This document shows positions 1-8,533 of a stretch of DNA of 44,486 nucleotides, piece by piece. The notes under the pieces were generated by a model. That model searched no databases. It had not been told where the DNA came from and was given only the letters and a program-made list of their open reading frames with translations. The stretch lies in NCBI GenBank assembly GCA_001544595.2, contig FCOH02000038.1, positions 1 through 44,486 of the forward strand. Direction: 5' to 3'. This stretch comes from Caballeronia peredens (GTDB lineage Bacteria > Pseudomonadota > Gammaproteobacteria > Burkholderiales > Burkholderiaceae). A program made the position numbers and the translations under genes. The number at the start of each line of letters is the position of its first letter. Positions within the stretch are counted from its first letter, which is position 1.

Positions 1-138
1 GTGTTCCTCGATGCGCGAAAGCAGATGTTCGTGCGCCGCCGTCGCGACGTCCTGAAACTGCTGTGAATGCGCGAACGCGACCGCGTCATGATTCGCGTCG
101 CTCGCGAAGGCGATGTCGTGGCTGAAGGACGGATTCAT
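1..138 (-). CDS. cpaF: CpaF/TadA pilus-assembly ATPase, N-terminal fragment (cut by window edge)
   Basis: Only the first 46 codons are present; the gene runs off the left edge. The start ATG (138-136) overlaps the cpaE stop in an ATGA arrangement, so the two are translationally coupled. The visible peptide opens MNPSFSHDIAF and continues into a Gln/His/Glu-rich helical stretch ending LLSRIEEH. This resembles the poorly conserved leader of CpaF-type secretion ATPases, which power Flp pilus polymerisation at the inner membrane. No Walker motif lies in the visible part. The call therefore rests mainly on order: the gene directly after cpaE in Tad loci is normally cpaF. Confidence 0.7.
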   Translation of the reverse strand, partial: MNPSFSHDIAFASDANHDAVAFAHSQQFQDVATAAHEHLLSRIEEH

Positions 139-1382
139 GCGCGTGCACTCCGCTTGAAGAATCGGGCCGTGAGCGGCGCTGGTCTGGCGCGCGTCTGCGC
201 TTCGCCCGCGAGTTGCGTGACGAGCGTGTCGAGCGCGCGCACATACGGATCGGCGGGCGCGTGCTCCGCGAGCAGCCGTCCCTGATTGATGGCGCGCACC
301 AACGTCTGCATGCGCGCCGGCAGCGTCGCGGCGAGCGGCAGCGCGAGGCGCGCGGCGAGTTCGCTGGCGGCGAGATGGCACGTCGGGTCGTACTTGTTGA
401 CGATCAGTCCGGGTTTGCGGCGGGTGGCCGCTTCGTCGTCGCTCGTGCCTGCGAGCGCCGCGCACAGATTGGCCGCCGATACCGCCGACGCAACGTTCGC
501 ATCGCAGACGAGCCAGACGGTGTCGGCCGCCTCGACGACATGGCTCACGAACTCCAGATTCGAGAAACCGCCGAGATCGACGATCTGATGATCGAAAAAC
601 GCCCGCAGCCGCTCCAGCGTTTTGACGGCGGCGTCGTGGGAGATCGTGCGCATTTCGGCGAGATCGGCGGGCAGCGTCATCAGCGCGAGGCCGCTTGCGT
701 GACGCGCGAACGCGGTATGCACGAAAGTCTGATCGAAGCGGCGCACGTTGCGCACGGCGTCGTGGAAATGCAGTTCGCTGTGCGTGTCGAGCAACAGCGT
801 GCTGTCGGCGGCGGGCAGGCCGAGATCGAGCAGCGCCGCGCCCTCGTTGCGCGCCGCGAGCCGCTTGTGCAGCAACACCGAGAGATTCGCGGCCAGCGTG
901 CTCACGCCCGCGCCTGCGCGCGCGCCGAGCAACACGGTCAGTTTGCCGCGCCGCGCGACGGCATGCGTGGCGAGCGGCTGCGCGAGCAGGCGCGTGGCGA
1001 TATCGAACGCGCGCGACGCGGCGAGCTGCGAGCCGTCGCCGTCGATGTCGATGTCGATGAGATCGCGTGCGCCCGCGCGCATCGCGGCAAGCGCGATATC
1101 GCCCGAATCTTCCGCGCCGAGCGCGATCACCGGCAGCGCGGGAAACGCGCGATGCAGCGCGCGGGCGAGTTCGGATGCCTGCGCGGGCGCGTCGAAGTCG
1201 AGAAACAGCAGCGCGGGCGCCGCCGTTTCGATTTGCTGTATCAGTTGCCCGGCCTCGATGCCGGCGGGCACGACTTCGCCGATCGCCGTGAGCGCCGCCG
1301 ACAAGCGCGCGACGCGCGACGGCTGCGCGCTCGCGCACAGGATGCGCACGGCGGCGCGTTCGGAGTGGAGGCTTGCGTTCAT
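135..1382 (-). CDS. cpaE: CpaE/TadZ-like pilus-assembly ATPase
   Basis: 415 aa from the ATG at 1382, chosen because it overlaps the cpaC stop as ATGA; an upstream in-frame codon would extend far into cpaC. Residues about 11-135 form a receiver-like alpha/beta domain (LLFLDFD, LPVIALGAED) as in CpaE/TadZ. Residues about 147-415 are a MinD/ParA-type ATPase domain with a deviant Walker A, LLGARAGAGVST (about 151-162), and a conserved VDLGG segment. TadZ proteins mark the cell pole or focus where the Tad machine assembles. The gene lies between the secretin gene and cpaF in a tightly packed operon with 4-base overlaps on both sides. Confidence 0.9.
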   Translation of the reverse strand: MNASLHSERAAVRILCASAQPSRVARLSAALTAIGEVVPAGIEAGQLIQQIETAAPALLFLDFDAPAQASELARALHRAFPALPVIALGAEDSGDIALAAMRAGARDLIDIDIDGDGSQLAASRAFDIATRLLAQPLATHAVARRGKLTVLLGARAGAGVSTLAANLSVLLHKRLAARNEGAALLDLGLPAADSTLLLDTHSELHFHDAVRNVRRFDQTFVHTAFARHASGLALMTLPADLAEMRTISHDAAVKTLERLRAFFDHQIVDLGGFSNLEFVSHVVEAADTVWLVCDANVASAVSAANLCAALAGTSDDEAATRRKPGLIVNKYDPTCHLAASELAARLALPLAATLPARMQTLVRAINQGRLLAEHAPADPYVRALDTLVTQLAGEAQTRARPAPLTARFFKRSARA

Positions 1383-2782
1383 CGGGAGAACCCCGGGGCT
1401 TCGTCGTTGGCTGCGGCGCCGGCAGCGAAGGAGCGCCATACCGGGCCGTCGCGCTGTTCGGATTGCGCACCCGGCAGCGGCGGCACGGCCGCGCCCCGGG
1501 CGATCGGCGCGACGAGATGCGGCGTCACCAGAATCACGAGTTCGCGATCCGATTGCGAATACTGCAAGGTCTTGAAGAACGTGCCGATGATCGGCAAATC
1601 GCCGAGCAGAGGCACCTTGCTCACGTTCGACGCCGTTTCGCGATCGACGAGACCGCCGATCACGAAGCTCTCGCCGTCGCCGAGTTCGACCGTGGTCTCC
1701 GCCCGGCGCGTGGTGAGCGCGGGCACCGACACGCCGTCGATGGTGATTGCGTGCGCGAAATCGAGCTGGCTCGCTTCCGGCGCGACCTTGAGCGCGATGC
1801 GGTGCGGGCCGAGCACCGTCGGCGTCAGCGTGAGACCGACGCCGTAGGGCTTGTACGAGATCGTCGTCGTGCCGAGCGCCTGCGGCACCGGCACCGGAAT
1901 CTCGCCGCCCGCGAGAAAGTTCGCGCTCTGGCCCGACAGCGCGACGAGCGTCGGTTGCGCGAGCACGCGCGCGAGGTTATTGCTTTCGAGCAGGCTCAGA
2001 TTCGCGAAGAGTCCGTGCGTGCTGGAGTTCAGGAGCAGATTGAACGCCGCGCTGATCGGCGTGGTTCCGGTGACTTCGAGCCGGCGCGTGTCCGCGTTGC
2101 GCGTCACGCTGCTGAGCGAACTCGGCGCGAACGTGCCGAACGCGAAACCCGCATTGTTCTGCGAGAACAGGTTGAAGCCCGCTTCCTTCAGCACGGTCTT
2201 GCTGAATTCGACCACTTTGACGTCGACCTGAACGACGCTTTTCGCAGCGACGCTCGACGTGTCGATGACCGTGCCGTCCTTGCCGACCGAGCCCTTCGCC
2301 GCCGCGACGGCGCGCTCGTGGGCTTCCATCGTCGGGGCCGAGCCTTCGACGAGCGCCGTGTTGCCGAGCACCTTCACCGCGGGCGTCGCCGCGCCGACGA
2401 GCGCCGCGCTCGCCTGCGAAGCCACTTCGACGTGCCAGGTACGCGGCGTGTGCCGGCCGCGTTCCCACAGCATGACATCGGTGGCGCCGGGCGCCTTGCC
2501 GACGAGCATCACGCCGTCGTTGCCCGCGAGCACGAGCACATCGGCGACGGCGGGATCGCCCACCGCGACGCGCCTGAACACTCGGCCCGCTTCCAGCGGC
2601 TTTTGCGCGCCGGTCGTCAGCTTGATGGTGACGGGCTTCGGCTCGTCGGCTTGCGGCGCGGGTTTGGCGGCCGTGTGCCGGGCGGCGTGCGCCTGTGCGG
2701 GCGTCGTCGCGAAGACGGCGCTTGCTATCAGCAGCATCGCGATGTAGCGCCGCGAAGGCATGAAAGAGTTAAGAGGGCGCAT
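1379..2782 (-). CDS. cpaC: CpaC/RcpA outer-membrane secretin of the Tad/Flp pilus
   Basis: 467 aa. An N-terminal signal peptide (MLLIASAVFATTPAQAHA) precedes a pilus-formation N-domain; its GRVFRRVAVGDPAVADVLVL segment is typical of CpaC. A BON-like middle region follows, then a C-terminal secretin domain (type II/III family) with the VPVPQ and PLLGDLPIIGTFF motifs. Secretins of this family form the gated ring through which the Flp fibre crosses the outer membrane. The gene starts 15 bases after the cpaB stop and its stop overlaps the cpaE start. Length and motif order are normal for the family. I see no strong ribosome-binding site before the chosen ATG. Confidence 0.93.
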   Translation of the reverse strand: MRPLNSFMPSRRYIAMLLIASAVFATTPAQAHAARHTAAKPAPQADEPKPVTIKLTTGAQKPLEAGRVFRRVAVGDPAVADVLVLAGNDGVMLVGKAPGATDVMLWERGRHTPRTWHVEVASQASAALVGAATPAVKVLGNTALVEGSAPTMEAHERAVAAAKGSVGKDGTVIDTSSVAAKSVVQVDVKVVEFSKTVLKEAGFNLFSQNNAGFAFGTFAPSSLSSVTRNADTRRLEVTGTTPISAAFNLLLNSSTHGLFANLSLLESNNLARVLAQPTLVALSGQSANFLAGGEIPVPVPQALGTTTISYKPYGVGLTLTPTVLGPHRIALKVAPEASQLDFAHAITIDGVSVPALTTRRAETTVELGDGESFVIGGLVDRETASNVSKVPLLGDLPIIGTFFKTLQYSQSDRELVILVTPHLVAPIARGAAVPPLPGAQSEQRDGPVWRSFAAGAAANDEAPGFSR

Positions 2783-2797
2783 GTTCGTGATGGCCTG

Positions 2798-3754
2798 TCA
2801 GTTGTTCTGAACGCTTTCGCGCTGCGTGCCGCGAATCACCTCGACACCGCCCGCGGCAACGACCTTGCGCGCACCGCCCGCGGTGGAGAGCGCGGCGGGC
2901 AGCGGCGGCAGCATCGGCGTGCCGGCGAGATTCGGGGGCAACGGGCCGCCGCGCGCGACGCCCGCCGCCTGGCCGCCCGTGAGCGCAGCCAGCGAAACGC
3001 CCGCCGCCGCGCGTGCCACCGGCGACTGTCCTTTGGCCGATGCGAGCGCGCTGTCGGCGTGCGTGTCCGGATCGGCGGGATTGCGCAGCGCGAGCAGCAG
3101 CCGGCCGCTGTTTTCGGCGAGCGAGAGCGCATCGACGTCATCGACGCGCACCGCCAGCACCGCCGTTCGCGCCGCCGCGCGATTGGGCACGCTCGCATCG
3201 GCGGATGGCTGCGCGGGCGCGATCGTGCTGTCGCCGAAACCGAGGACGCGCACTTTCGACAGCAACAGGCGCGCGTGGCTCGCGGGAATCTCGCCGTCGG
3301 CGCCGGGATCGCGCTTCATCACGATGAACACGTCCACCGCGTCGCCCGGCTTGACGAGATTGCTAACCGCGTTGCTCTCGTCGACGCGCACCGCGACGGC
3401 GCGTTCGCCCGTCTGGATCGAGGCGGCGAGACCGCTTGCGAGCGCGCCTTCCGTCAACGCGTCGCCCTGCGCGATGCGCACGGTGGGCACGCGGCCGATC
3501 AGCACCGACGCCGCGCCGAAGCCGCCCGCGGGCATCGCCGCCTGCATGCGCACGCCGAGATCGTCGGCGGCGAGTGCGCGGCCGGGCGCGAGATCGCGCA
3601 ACGCCACGACGACCGTCACCGCCGGGTCGGCGGGCGCGGTCACGACGGCCGCGCGCGGCGCGGGCGCGGCGCGAGTGAGCGAGAACGCGTAGAGCCCGAA
3701 GAGCGCAGCCAGCGCGAAAAGGGCAAGCGCGATGATGCGTGAAGCGTTCGCCAT
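2798..3754 (-). CDS. cpaB: CpaB/RcpC Flp-pilus assembly protein
   Basis: 318 aa. A single N-terminal membrane segment (IIALALFALAALFGLYAFSL, about residues 6-25) is followed by a SAF domain (about 45-110: TVVVALRDLAPGRALAADDL). The RcpC-type domain follows, with the hallmark VAVRVDESNAVSNLVKPGDAVDVF near residues 118-141. CpaB/RcpC works in the periplasm with the secretin. The C-terminal third (about 180-318) is Ala/Gly/Pro-rich and low complexity. The gene sits between tadE (13 bases upstream) and cpaC (15 bases downstream), consistent with one transcript. Confidence 0.92.
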   Translation of the reverse strand: MANASRIIALALFALAALFGLYAFSLTRAAPAPRAAVVTAPADPAVTVVVALRDLAPGRALAADDLGVRMQAAMPAGGFGAASVLIGRVPTVRIAQGDALTEGALASGLAASIQTGERAVAVRVDESNAVSNLVKPGDAVDVFIVMKRDPGADGEIPASHARLLLSKVRVLGFGDSTIAPAQPSADASVPNRAAARTAVLAVRVDDVDALSLAENSGRLLLALRNPADPDTHADSALASAKGQSPVARAAAGVSLAALTGGQAAGVARGGPLPPNLAGTPMLPPLPAALSTAGGARKVVAAGGVEVIRGTQRESVQNN

Positions 3755-3767
3755 GGAATCGGATCTC

Positions 3768-4235
3768 TCAGAGGACGTTGTCGGGATTGAGCTGGACCAT
3801 GGCGCGCGCGGCGAGCGTGGCCGGCAGCGCGAGCGACAGCAGCGGCAGCGTCGGCACGAGCGGGCGCGCGGCGTAGTCGTAGGTCAGCAGCACCTGCACG
3901 CACTGCAGCGTCGCGTCGTAAGTGCAGGGCGCGCGGCTCGCCGTGCACTTCGCCGCGCTGCCGAGCCAGTTCTTCAGGCCGTTGGCCGTCGTGCAGGTTG
4001 CGGCCGTGCGCAGGTCGAGCGCCTGCGCCGCGGTCGCCGCGCCGCGCTGATAACGCAACGCGGTGCGCGCGCCTTCCTCGGCGCTCAGCGTGAGGCTCTG
4101 CTGTGCGACGAAAATCAGGCTGTATGTGACGATCGCGTAGAGCACCAGAAAGAACAGCGGAAACACGATGGCGAACTCGACCGCGGTCGCGCCCGCGTCG
4201 CAGTGCATCGCTTGAATGACGTGTCTCGTTCGCAT
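3768..4235 (-). CDS. tadE: TadE-like minor pseudopilin
   Basis: 155 aa. The prepilin-like motif GATAVEFAIVFPLFFLVLYAIVTYS (about residues 15-39) is the TadE signature: a short positive leader, a conserved Glu in the hydrophobic helix, then a long transmembrane segment. Four Cys in the C-terminal half could form disulphides in the periplasm. TadE/TadF pseudopilins are cut by the TadV peptidase and are needed for Flp fibre assembly. A GGAG element about nine bases upstream supports the ATG at 4235. The gene begins 19 bases after the tpsB-like stop and precedes cpaB. No TadF or TadG partner lies on this side of the locus. Confidence 0.88.
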   Translation of the reverse strand: MRTRHVIQAMHCDAGATAVEFAIVFPLFFLVLYAIVTYSLIFVAQQSLTLSAEEGARTALRYQRGAATAAQALDLRTAATCTTANGLKNWLGSAAKCTASRAPCTYDATLQCVQVLLTYDYAARPLVPTLPLLSLALPATLAARAMVQLNPDNVL

Positions 4236-4254
4236 GGCATCGCGCTCCGTCGGC

Positions 4255-5949
4255 TCAATACAGTTGATACGAGAACGTCGCGTTCACGCGCGGGCTGCGC
4301 GACGGACTTTCGATGGGCGCGTCGCCGATCGCGCGCGCGAGCGACAGGTCGATGCTGTAATGCTTCGCATCGGACACGCGAAAGCCCACGCCCACCGACG
4401 ACAGCCGCCGCGGATTCGGCGTGCCGCCGTGCAGATAGACGCGCGCTGCATCGATGGACGCATACGGCGTCAGCGACTTGAGATACGTCCATTCGAGCGC
4501 GATCGCACGATTCAGCTCGAAGGACGCGCCCCAGCCCGAGTCGCCCGACACTTCGCCCGGCTGATAGCCGAGCGCGAAGCGCTGCGCGCCGAACGCGATC
4601 TGCTCGGACGTCGGCAGCGTGTCCGGAGAAAGCTGGCCCGTCATCGAGACCACGGTGCCGATCTTCCACGGCCATTCGCGGCTCTCCGAGAAGCTCGCGC
4701 CGGTGCGCAGGAACGTGAGCGAGACCGGATTCGTGAGCGCCAGCCCGGCGATGTTGGTCTCGGCCGTCTTCGATGCGCCCAGGATGTTCATCGCCTTCGC
4801 CACGTTGAGGCTCGCGCGGCGCGTCATGCCGATCTGCACGCTCGTGTAGTCGAGCGAGAGCTGCGCCACGCGGATCTGCGAGCGGTTCGTCAACTGCGGA
4901 TTGCCCTCGACGATCGTGTTCTTCAGGCGGTCTTCGTCGTGCGTCGCGTAGACGCTCATCGTGCCGAGCAGGCTGCGCGTGTTGCTGAGCAGGAACGGAT
5001 AGACGGCGGAGAAGGCGAGCTTGTCGTTGACGACCGTGCGCTCGACATACGAAGGCAGACCCGGGTTATCGACCGGATGGCCGTAGTAATGCGATGCATC
5101 GACCTTGAGCGCGAAGCCGTCGGCGCCCACGGGCACCATCGCGTTGACGCCGTAGTAGGTCTGGTCGTTGCGGCCCGGCGGGGCGAGCGCCGACGCCGTG
5201 ATCGACTCGCCGAGCCCGAGCAGGCCGTTTTCGGTCGCGCTGAAAATGCCCTGCACGCCGGGATGATTCAGGTCGATGCCGCTCGACAGATTGAAGCGCT
5301 TGCGTGTGACGTCGAGTTCGAGCGTGGTCGCGCCGTCGGTGGTTTGCGGCGGGGCGATGGTCGCATCGATCTTCGCGCCGGGAATCATGCCGAGCACGTT
5401 GACGTAGCGCTCGAACGTGCTCTGGCGCAGCGGTCGGTCGGCGGTGATTTGCCGGGCCACCGCGCGGATGCGTTTGTCCAGATTGCCGGGCTCGCCCTTG
5501 ATCTTGACATCCGCGACATAGCCCTCGACGACGGTCACGTGCACCACGCCGTTCGCGAAGTCCTGGGCAGGCACGAAGGCGAAGCACAGCGCATAGCCGC
5601 GCGCCTTGTAAAGCGCGGTGACGCCGTTGGCCGCTTCGAGCAACTGGCCAATCGTGATGTCCTTGCCGACGAAGCCGGTGAAGTGTTGCGCGACTTCATC
5701 GAAGGGCAGGGACTTCACGCCTTCGAGCTGAATCGACTGCGGCGTGATATGCCGCGCGAGCAGATTCTGGAGTTGTTGCTGCGGCGCCTGCACCTCGACC
5801 TCGACCGACGGCGGACGCGCCGGCGCGTTCACCTGCGGCAAGGCTTCGAGCGGGTTGCCGCCGACGCTCGTGCGCGGCGCGGTCTGCGCGTGCGCGGCCT
5901 GGGCGAATGCAAGTGCCGCTGCCAATGCTGCCGCTTTCCAATTAGCCAT
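4255..5949 (-). CDS. ShlB/FhaC/HecB-family (TpsB) outer-membrane transporter in the Tad locus
   Basis: 564 aa. A signal peptide (AALAAALAFAQAAHAQ) leads into a short linker with a Gln-rich helix (about 54-64). A POTRA_2-like domain follows at about 65-155 (LEGVKSLPFDEV, ALYKARGYALCFAFVPAQDF, VTVVEGYVADVKIKGE). The ShlB-type beta barrel runs from about 190 to the end and finishes NATFSYQLY, ending in an aromatic residue as outer-membrane barrels do. TpsB proteins secrete large beta-helical exoproteins by two-partner secretion. No TpsA exoprotein is present; the upstream neighbour is a Gly-rich lipoprotein. The position between flp and tadE suggests it serves the pilus or that lipoprotein. No FhaB-like TPS domain was seen anywhere in the window. 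Confidence 0.88.
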   Translation of the reverse strand: MANWKAAALAAALAFAQAAHAQTAPRTSVGGNPLEALPQVNAPARPPSVEVEVQAPQQQLQNLLARHITPQSIQLEGVKSLPFDEVAQHFTGFVGKDITIGQLLEAANGVTALYKARGYALCFAFVPAQDFANGVVHVTVVEGYVADVKIKGEPGNLDKRIRAVARQITADRPLRQSTFERYVNVLGMIPGAKIDATIAPPQTTDGATTLELDVTRKRFNLSSGIDLNHPGVQGIFSATENGLLGLGESITASALAPPGRNDQTYYGVNAMVPVGADGFALKVDASHYYGHPVDNPGLPSYVERTVVNDKLAFSAVYPFLLSNTRSLLGTMSVYATHDEDRLKNTIVEGNPQLTNRSQIRVAQLSLDYTSVQIGMTRRASLNVAKAMNILGASKTAETNIAGLALTNPVSLTFLRTGASFSESREWPWKIGTVVSMTGQLSPDTLPTSEQIAFGAQRFALGYQPGEVSGDSGWGASFELNRAIALEWTYLKSLTPYASIDAARVYLHGGTPNPRRLSSVGVGFRVSDAKHYSIDLSLARAIGDAPIESPSRSPRVNATFSYQLY

Positions 5950-6085
5950 TTCGATTAGGAATGCTTGTCATATTGGGTTAAGGACACGCGGGCGATTTCG
6001 TGTCCCGCGGAACGGCGATGAACTGCCATCCCGCGGAACCGACCGCGCGCGTGCCTTGCCTGCGATCGTGCGATCGTGCGAGCAG

Positions 6086-7663
6086 TTAGCGGCGCAGGCC
6101 GCCGAGTGCGCCGCCGAGCGCCGTCGTCACGCCGCCGAGCAGGCCGGCCACGCCGGTGCCGGACGTGCCCGACGTGCCGCCCGACGAAGTCGTCGCCGAA
6201 ACGGTCGTCGTCGCGGTGACGGTGGCCGTCGTCGTTGCGGTCTGGACCGGCGCCGGCGTCGTCGTCGTGGGCGCGGCAGGCGTCGTCTTGACGCCCGTCG
6301 TGACCGTGTTGACGAGCGTCGTGACCGGCGCGAGCGCGCCTGCCGCCGCCGGCGATCCGGTCAGCGCGGAAACCGCGCCGGACACCGTCGACACGGCGCC
6401 GTTCACCGTGCCCGCGACGACGCTCGCCACCGGCGCCGTGCCGGTCGCCGCTGTCACGCCCGCGACCGTGCCGCCGACCGCGGCCGGCACCGACGTCGCC
6501 GGCTTGCCGCCGACCAGCGTGCCCGTCGAGGCGACCGTCGCGCCCGTCGCCGACACGACCGTGCCGGCGCCCGATGCCACCGGATTGCCGCTCGACGTCA
6601 GCTTCTGGCCACCGGCGGCCAGGTTGGAGCCGACGTTCGACAGCAGGCTGGAGACGGGCGCGCCGAGTCCGGTTGCGGTGCCGACGGTTTGCGTCGTCGT
6701 GCTGACGAGCGAGGTGATCGGCGTGATCGCGGTGCTGGCCTGTTGCGTCAGTTGCTGCACGGGCGCGCTCGTGAGCGCGGACGTCAGGTTGCCGCCCGCC
6801 TGATGCACGCCGGTGCCGACGCCGCTCACGAGCGTGCCGACGGGCGTCGTGATTGCGGCGAGCGGGGCGAGTGCGCCGCTGTTCAGGCTGGTCACGGCGT
6901 TGCCGCCGCTCGTGACCGAATCGCCGATTTTCTGCACGACGCCGCCCACGCTGGCGACGGTCGTGCCGACCGGATTCGCGGTCGCGCCGATCGAGCCGAT
7001 GCCGTTGCCCACGCCGTTGCCGAGCGTCGTCACGGCCGCGCCCAGATTGGACACGACGCCGCCCAGGCCTTGCGTGGTGCCCGAACTGACGCCGGGGACT
7101 TTCGCGCCGCCGACGCTGTCGCCGAGTTTCGACACCGTCTCGCCCGCAGCCGTCACGACGTTGCTCGCCTTGTCGACGACTTGTGCGGCCGGCGTCGCCG
7201 TGAGCGTCGCGGGCGGTGTCGGGGTCGGCCCGTTGTCGGTGATCGGCGGATTGCCGGGCTTGCCGCCTCCGCCGCCACCGTTGCCTCCGCCATTTCCCCC
7301 GCCGCCGTTGTTGCCGTTGCCGCCGGCGTTGCCGCCGTTGCCGCCCGCGGTCGTCGTGGGCGTAGTGGGCGTGTCCGGAGTGCCGGAGCCGGTTCCATTG
7401 CCGCCGCCGGCGCTGGTCTTGATCGTGGTGCCGTTGCCTTCGGTGCTGCCCATGTCCGAGGTGTCCCGTGCGCCGGAGCTTTGAGCGTTATCCGTCGATA
7501 CGGGCGTGTCTGTTGCGGCGGTGCTGGCCGAATGGCCGGCTGCGCCCGTCGATTTGTTGACGGCGCCCGAGCCGCCGCACGCCGACAAGGCCAGCAGCGT
7601 TGCGACGGCCCCGGCGGCGGCGGTCATGCGAATGGTTTCGCGATTGAATGTGGGTGTCTTCAT
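6086..7663 (-). CDS. Glycine-rich, collagen-like repeat lipoprotein of the Flp locus
   Basis: 525 aa. The lipoprotein signal LLALSACGG places the lipidated Cys at residue 29. Residues about 86-140 are extreme Gly/Asn/Thr low complexity with long GGGN/GGNGG runs. Residues about 155-500 are built from loose repeats rich in Val, Gly, Thr and Ser, with recurring LG..V and TLVSGV-type units. The protein has few charged residues and no recognisable enzyme domain. Databases often call such Burkholderia proteins collagen-like triple-helix-repeat proteins, but I do not see strict Gly-X-Y periodicity. It lies between the flp pilin gene and the TpsB-like gene, making it the best candidate client of that transporter or a surface component of the pilus. 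Function unknown. Confidence 0.8.
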   Translation of the reverse strand: MKTPTFNRETIRMTAAAGAVATLLALSACGGSGAVNKSTGAAGHSASTAATDTPVSTDNAQSSGARDTSDMGSTEGNGTTIKTSAGGGNGTGSGTPDTPTTPTTTAGGNGGNAGGNGNNGGGGNGGGNGGGGGGKPGNPPITDNGPTPTPPATLTATPAAQVVDKASNVVTAAGETVSKLGDSVGGAKVPGVSSGTTQGLGGVVSNLGAAVTTLGNGVGNGIGSIGATANPVGTTVASVGGVVQKIGDSVTSGGNAVTSLNSGALAPLAAITTPVGTLVSGVGTGVHQAGGNLTSALTSAPVQQLTQQASTAITPITSLVSTTTQTVGTATGLGAPVSSLLSNVGSNLAAGGQKLTSSGNPVASGAGTVVSATGATVASTGTLVGGKPATSVPAAVGGTVAGVTAATGTAPVASVVAGTVNGAVSTVSGAVSALTGSPAAAGALAPVTTLVNTVTTGVKTTPAAPTTTTPAPVQTATTTATVTATTTVSATTSSGGTSGTSGTGVAGLLGGVTTALGGALGGLRR

Positions 7664-7824
7664 TTCTCAGAAATATCGGTTTTATCGTTTCCTGCACCGA
7701 TACTTTTTAGGCGAATGCATAAAGAGGCAATGCCGAAAAAGCCGGTGGGTTTTACTACATGCATAAACACGGATTAACAGACCGGTCGGACCTTTTAATG
7801 GCGTGCTGAATTACCGCGAGCCGG

Positions 7825-7843
7825 CCTGTGGGATGTCCACAGG
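7825..7843. other. Stem-loop in the flp-lipoprotein intergenic region
   Basis: Perfect 7-bp inverted repeat CCTGTGG / CCACAGG around a 5-base loop, in the 257-bp gap between the flp stop and the lipoprotein start. No U-run follows on the minus strand, so it is not a classic terminator. It could be an mRNA processing or stability element that keeps pilin mRNA more abundant than downstream genes. Apart from this hairpin I see only weak AT-rich promoter-like sequence in the gap. Confidence 0.4.
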
Positions 7844-7920
7844 CGAGCGCGGTCCTCCGCGACTTGTGATCGCGGGTTTTCCCGATGGCGAATCAAATGC
7901 CGTGAAACGCTAAAGGCGGC

Positions 7921-8091
7921 TTAATTGCCTTTTAGCGCGGTCGAGATATTCTGGAATGTCGACTTCAACTGGTCGGCGACCCCGCCCACTGCGGACAGGA
8001 TGCCCAGCGCCAGCACACCGGCGATGAGGCCGTACTCGATGGCGGTGATGCCGCGCGAATCGATGAGGTAGCGTTTGATGACGCGTTTCAT
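7921..8091 (-). CDS. flp: Flp-family type IVb pilin
   Basis: 56 aa from the ATG at 8091, preceded by GAGGA seven bases upstream, which decides the start against an in-frame codon 12 residues earlier. The leader MKRVIKRYLIDSRG ends in the glycine preceding the TadV/FppA cleavage site. Mature pilin starts ITAIEYGLIAGVLALGIL with the conserved Glu-Tyr pair, then a hydrophobic helix and a short polar tail. This is the major structural subunit of the adhesive Flp fibre. It is the first gene of the minus-strand Tad operon and is separated from the rest by a 257-bp gap, a common arrangement for a pilin made in excess. Confidence 0.95.
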   Translation of the reverse strand: MKRVIKRYLIDSRGITAIEYGLIAGVLALGILSAVGGVADQLKSTFQNISTALKGN

Positions 8092-8288
8092 GATGTTCCT
8101 CGGTTTGTTTGCATTTTTTTCGATCACCGATCCATCGGCCAGCCGTTTCCGCGTCGGCCTCTGCGCCTCTCTCTCAAAGGCGGAGTCCGTTTATGGTTCG
8201 CGTTCGTTCCGGCCGATGTCCCGGCTGCTCGCTCTCAGGCTCTTCGTGCCCAATACCCGTGTGCCCGGGCTAGAAGTTCTGCGGCAAG

Positions 8289-8302
8289 AATTTCCGGAAA
8301 TT
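8289..8302. promoter_or_regulatory. 14-bp palindrome upstream of flp
   Basis: AATTTCCGGAAATT is a perfect 14-bp palindrome in the 442-bp gap between divergent flp and the DUF3613 gene. It lies about 200 bases from the flp start. It could be an operator, but a single palindrome of this length may also be chance. I could not place a convincing sigma-70 or sigma-54 promoter next to it. The rest of the gap (8092-8533) shows no other gene. Confidence 0.35.
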
Positions 8303-8533
8303 TCGCCCGGCCGTTTTTGCTAACAGGTACTTCTTGCACATGTTATCGGCGGACATAAATGTGACATGAGGCTTACTTCGATAAATATTTGGGACGACCT
8401 CGCGTGATCAGTAATTTGTGCATCACGATCGTTCTTTGTGGATTCGCTTTTCCCTCATTACGCGATGAAACTCTTTTTTTCGTATCCGGGACCGTTAACA
8501 GGGCATGCGGTTTTTGCGAAAAACGGAGTGAAG

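Noticed and set aside
1373..3742. Very long plus-strand ORF (789 codons) opposite cpaC and cpaB
   Set aside because: It is antisense to two clear Tad genes and its product is Arg/Ala/Asp-rich low complexity, typical of a frame opposite GC-rich coding DNA.
5744..7777. 677-codon plus-strand ORF opposite the lipoprotein gene
   Set aside because: Arg/Gly-rich translation without domains; the opposite strand encodes a signal peptide, lipobox and repeat protein.
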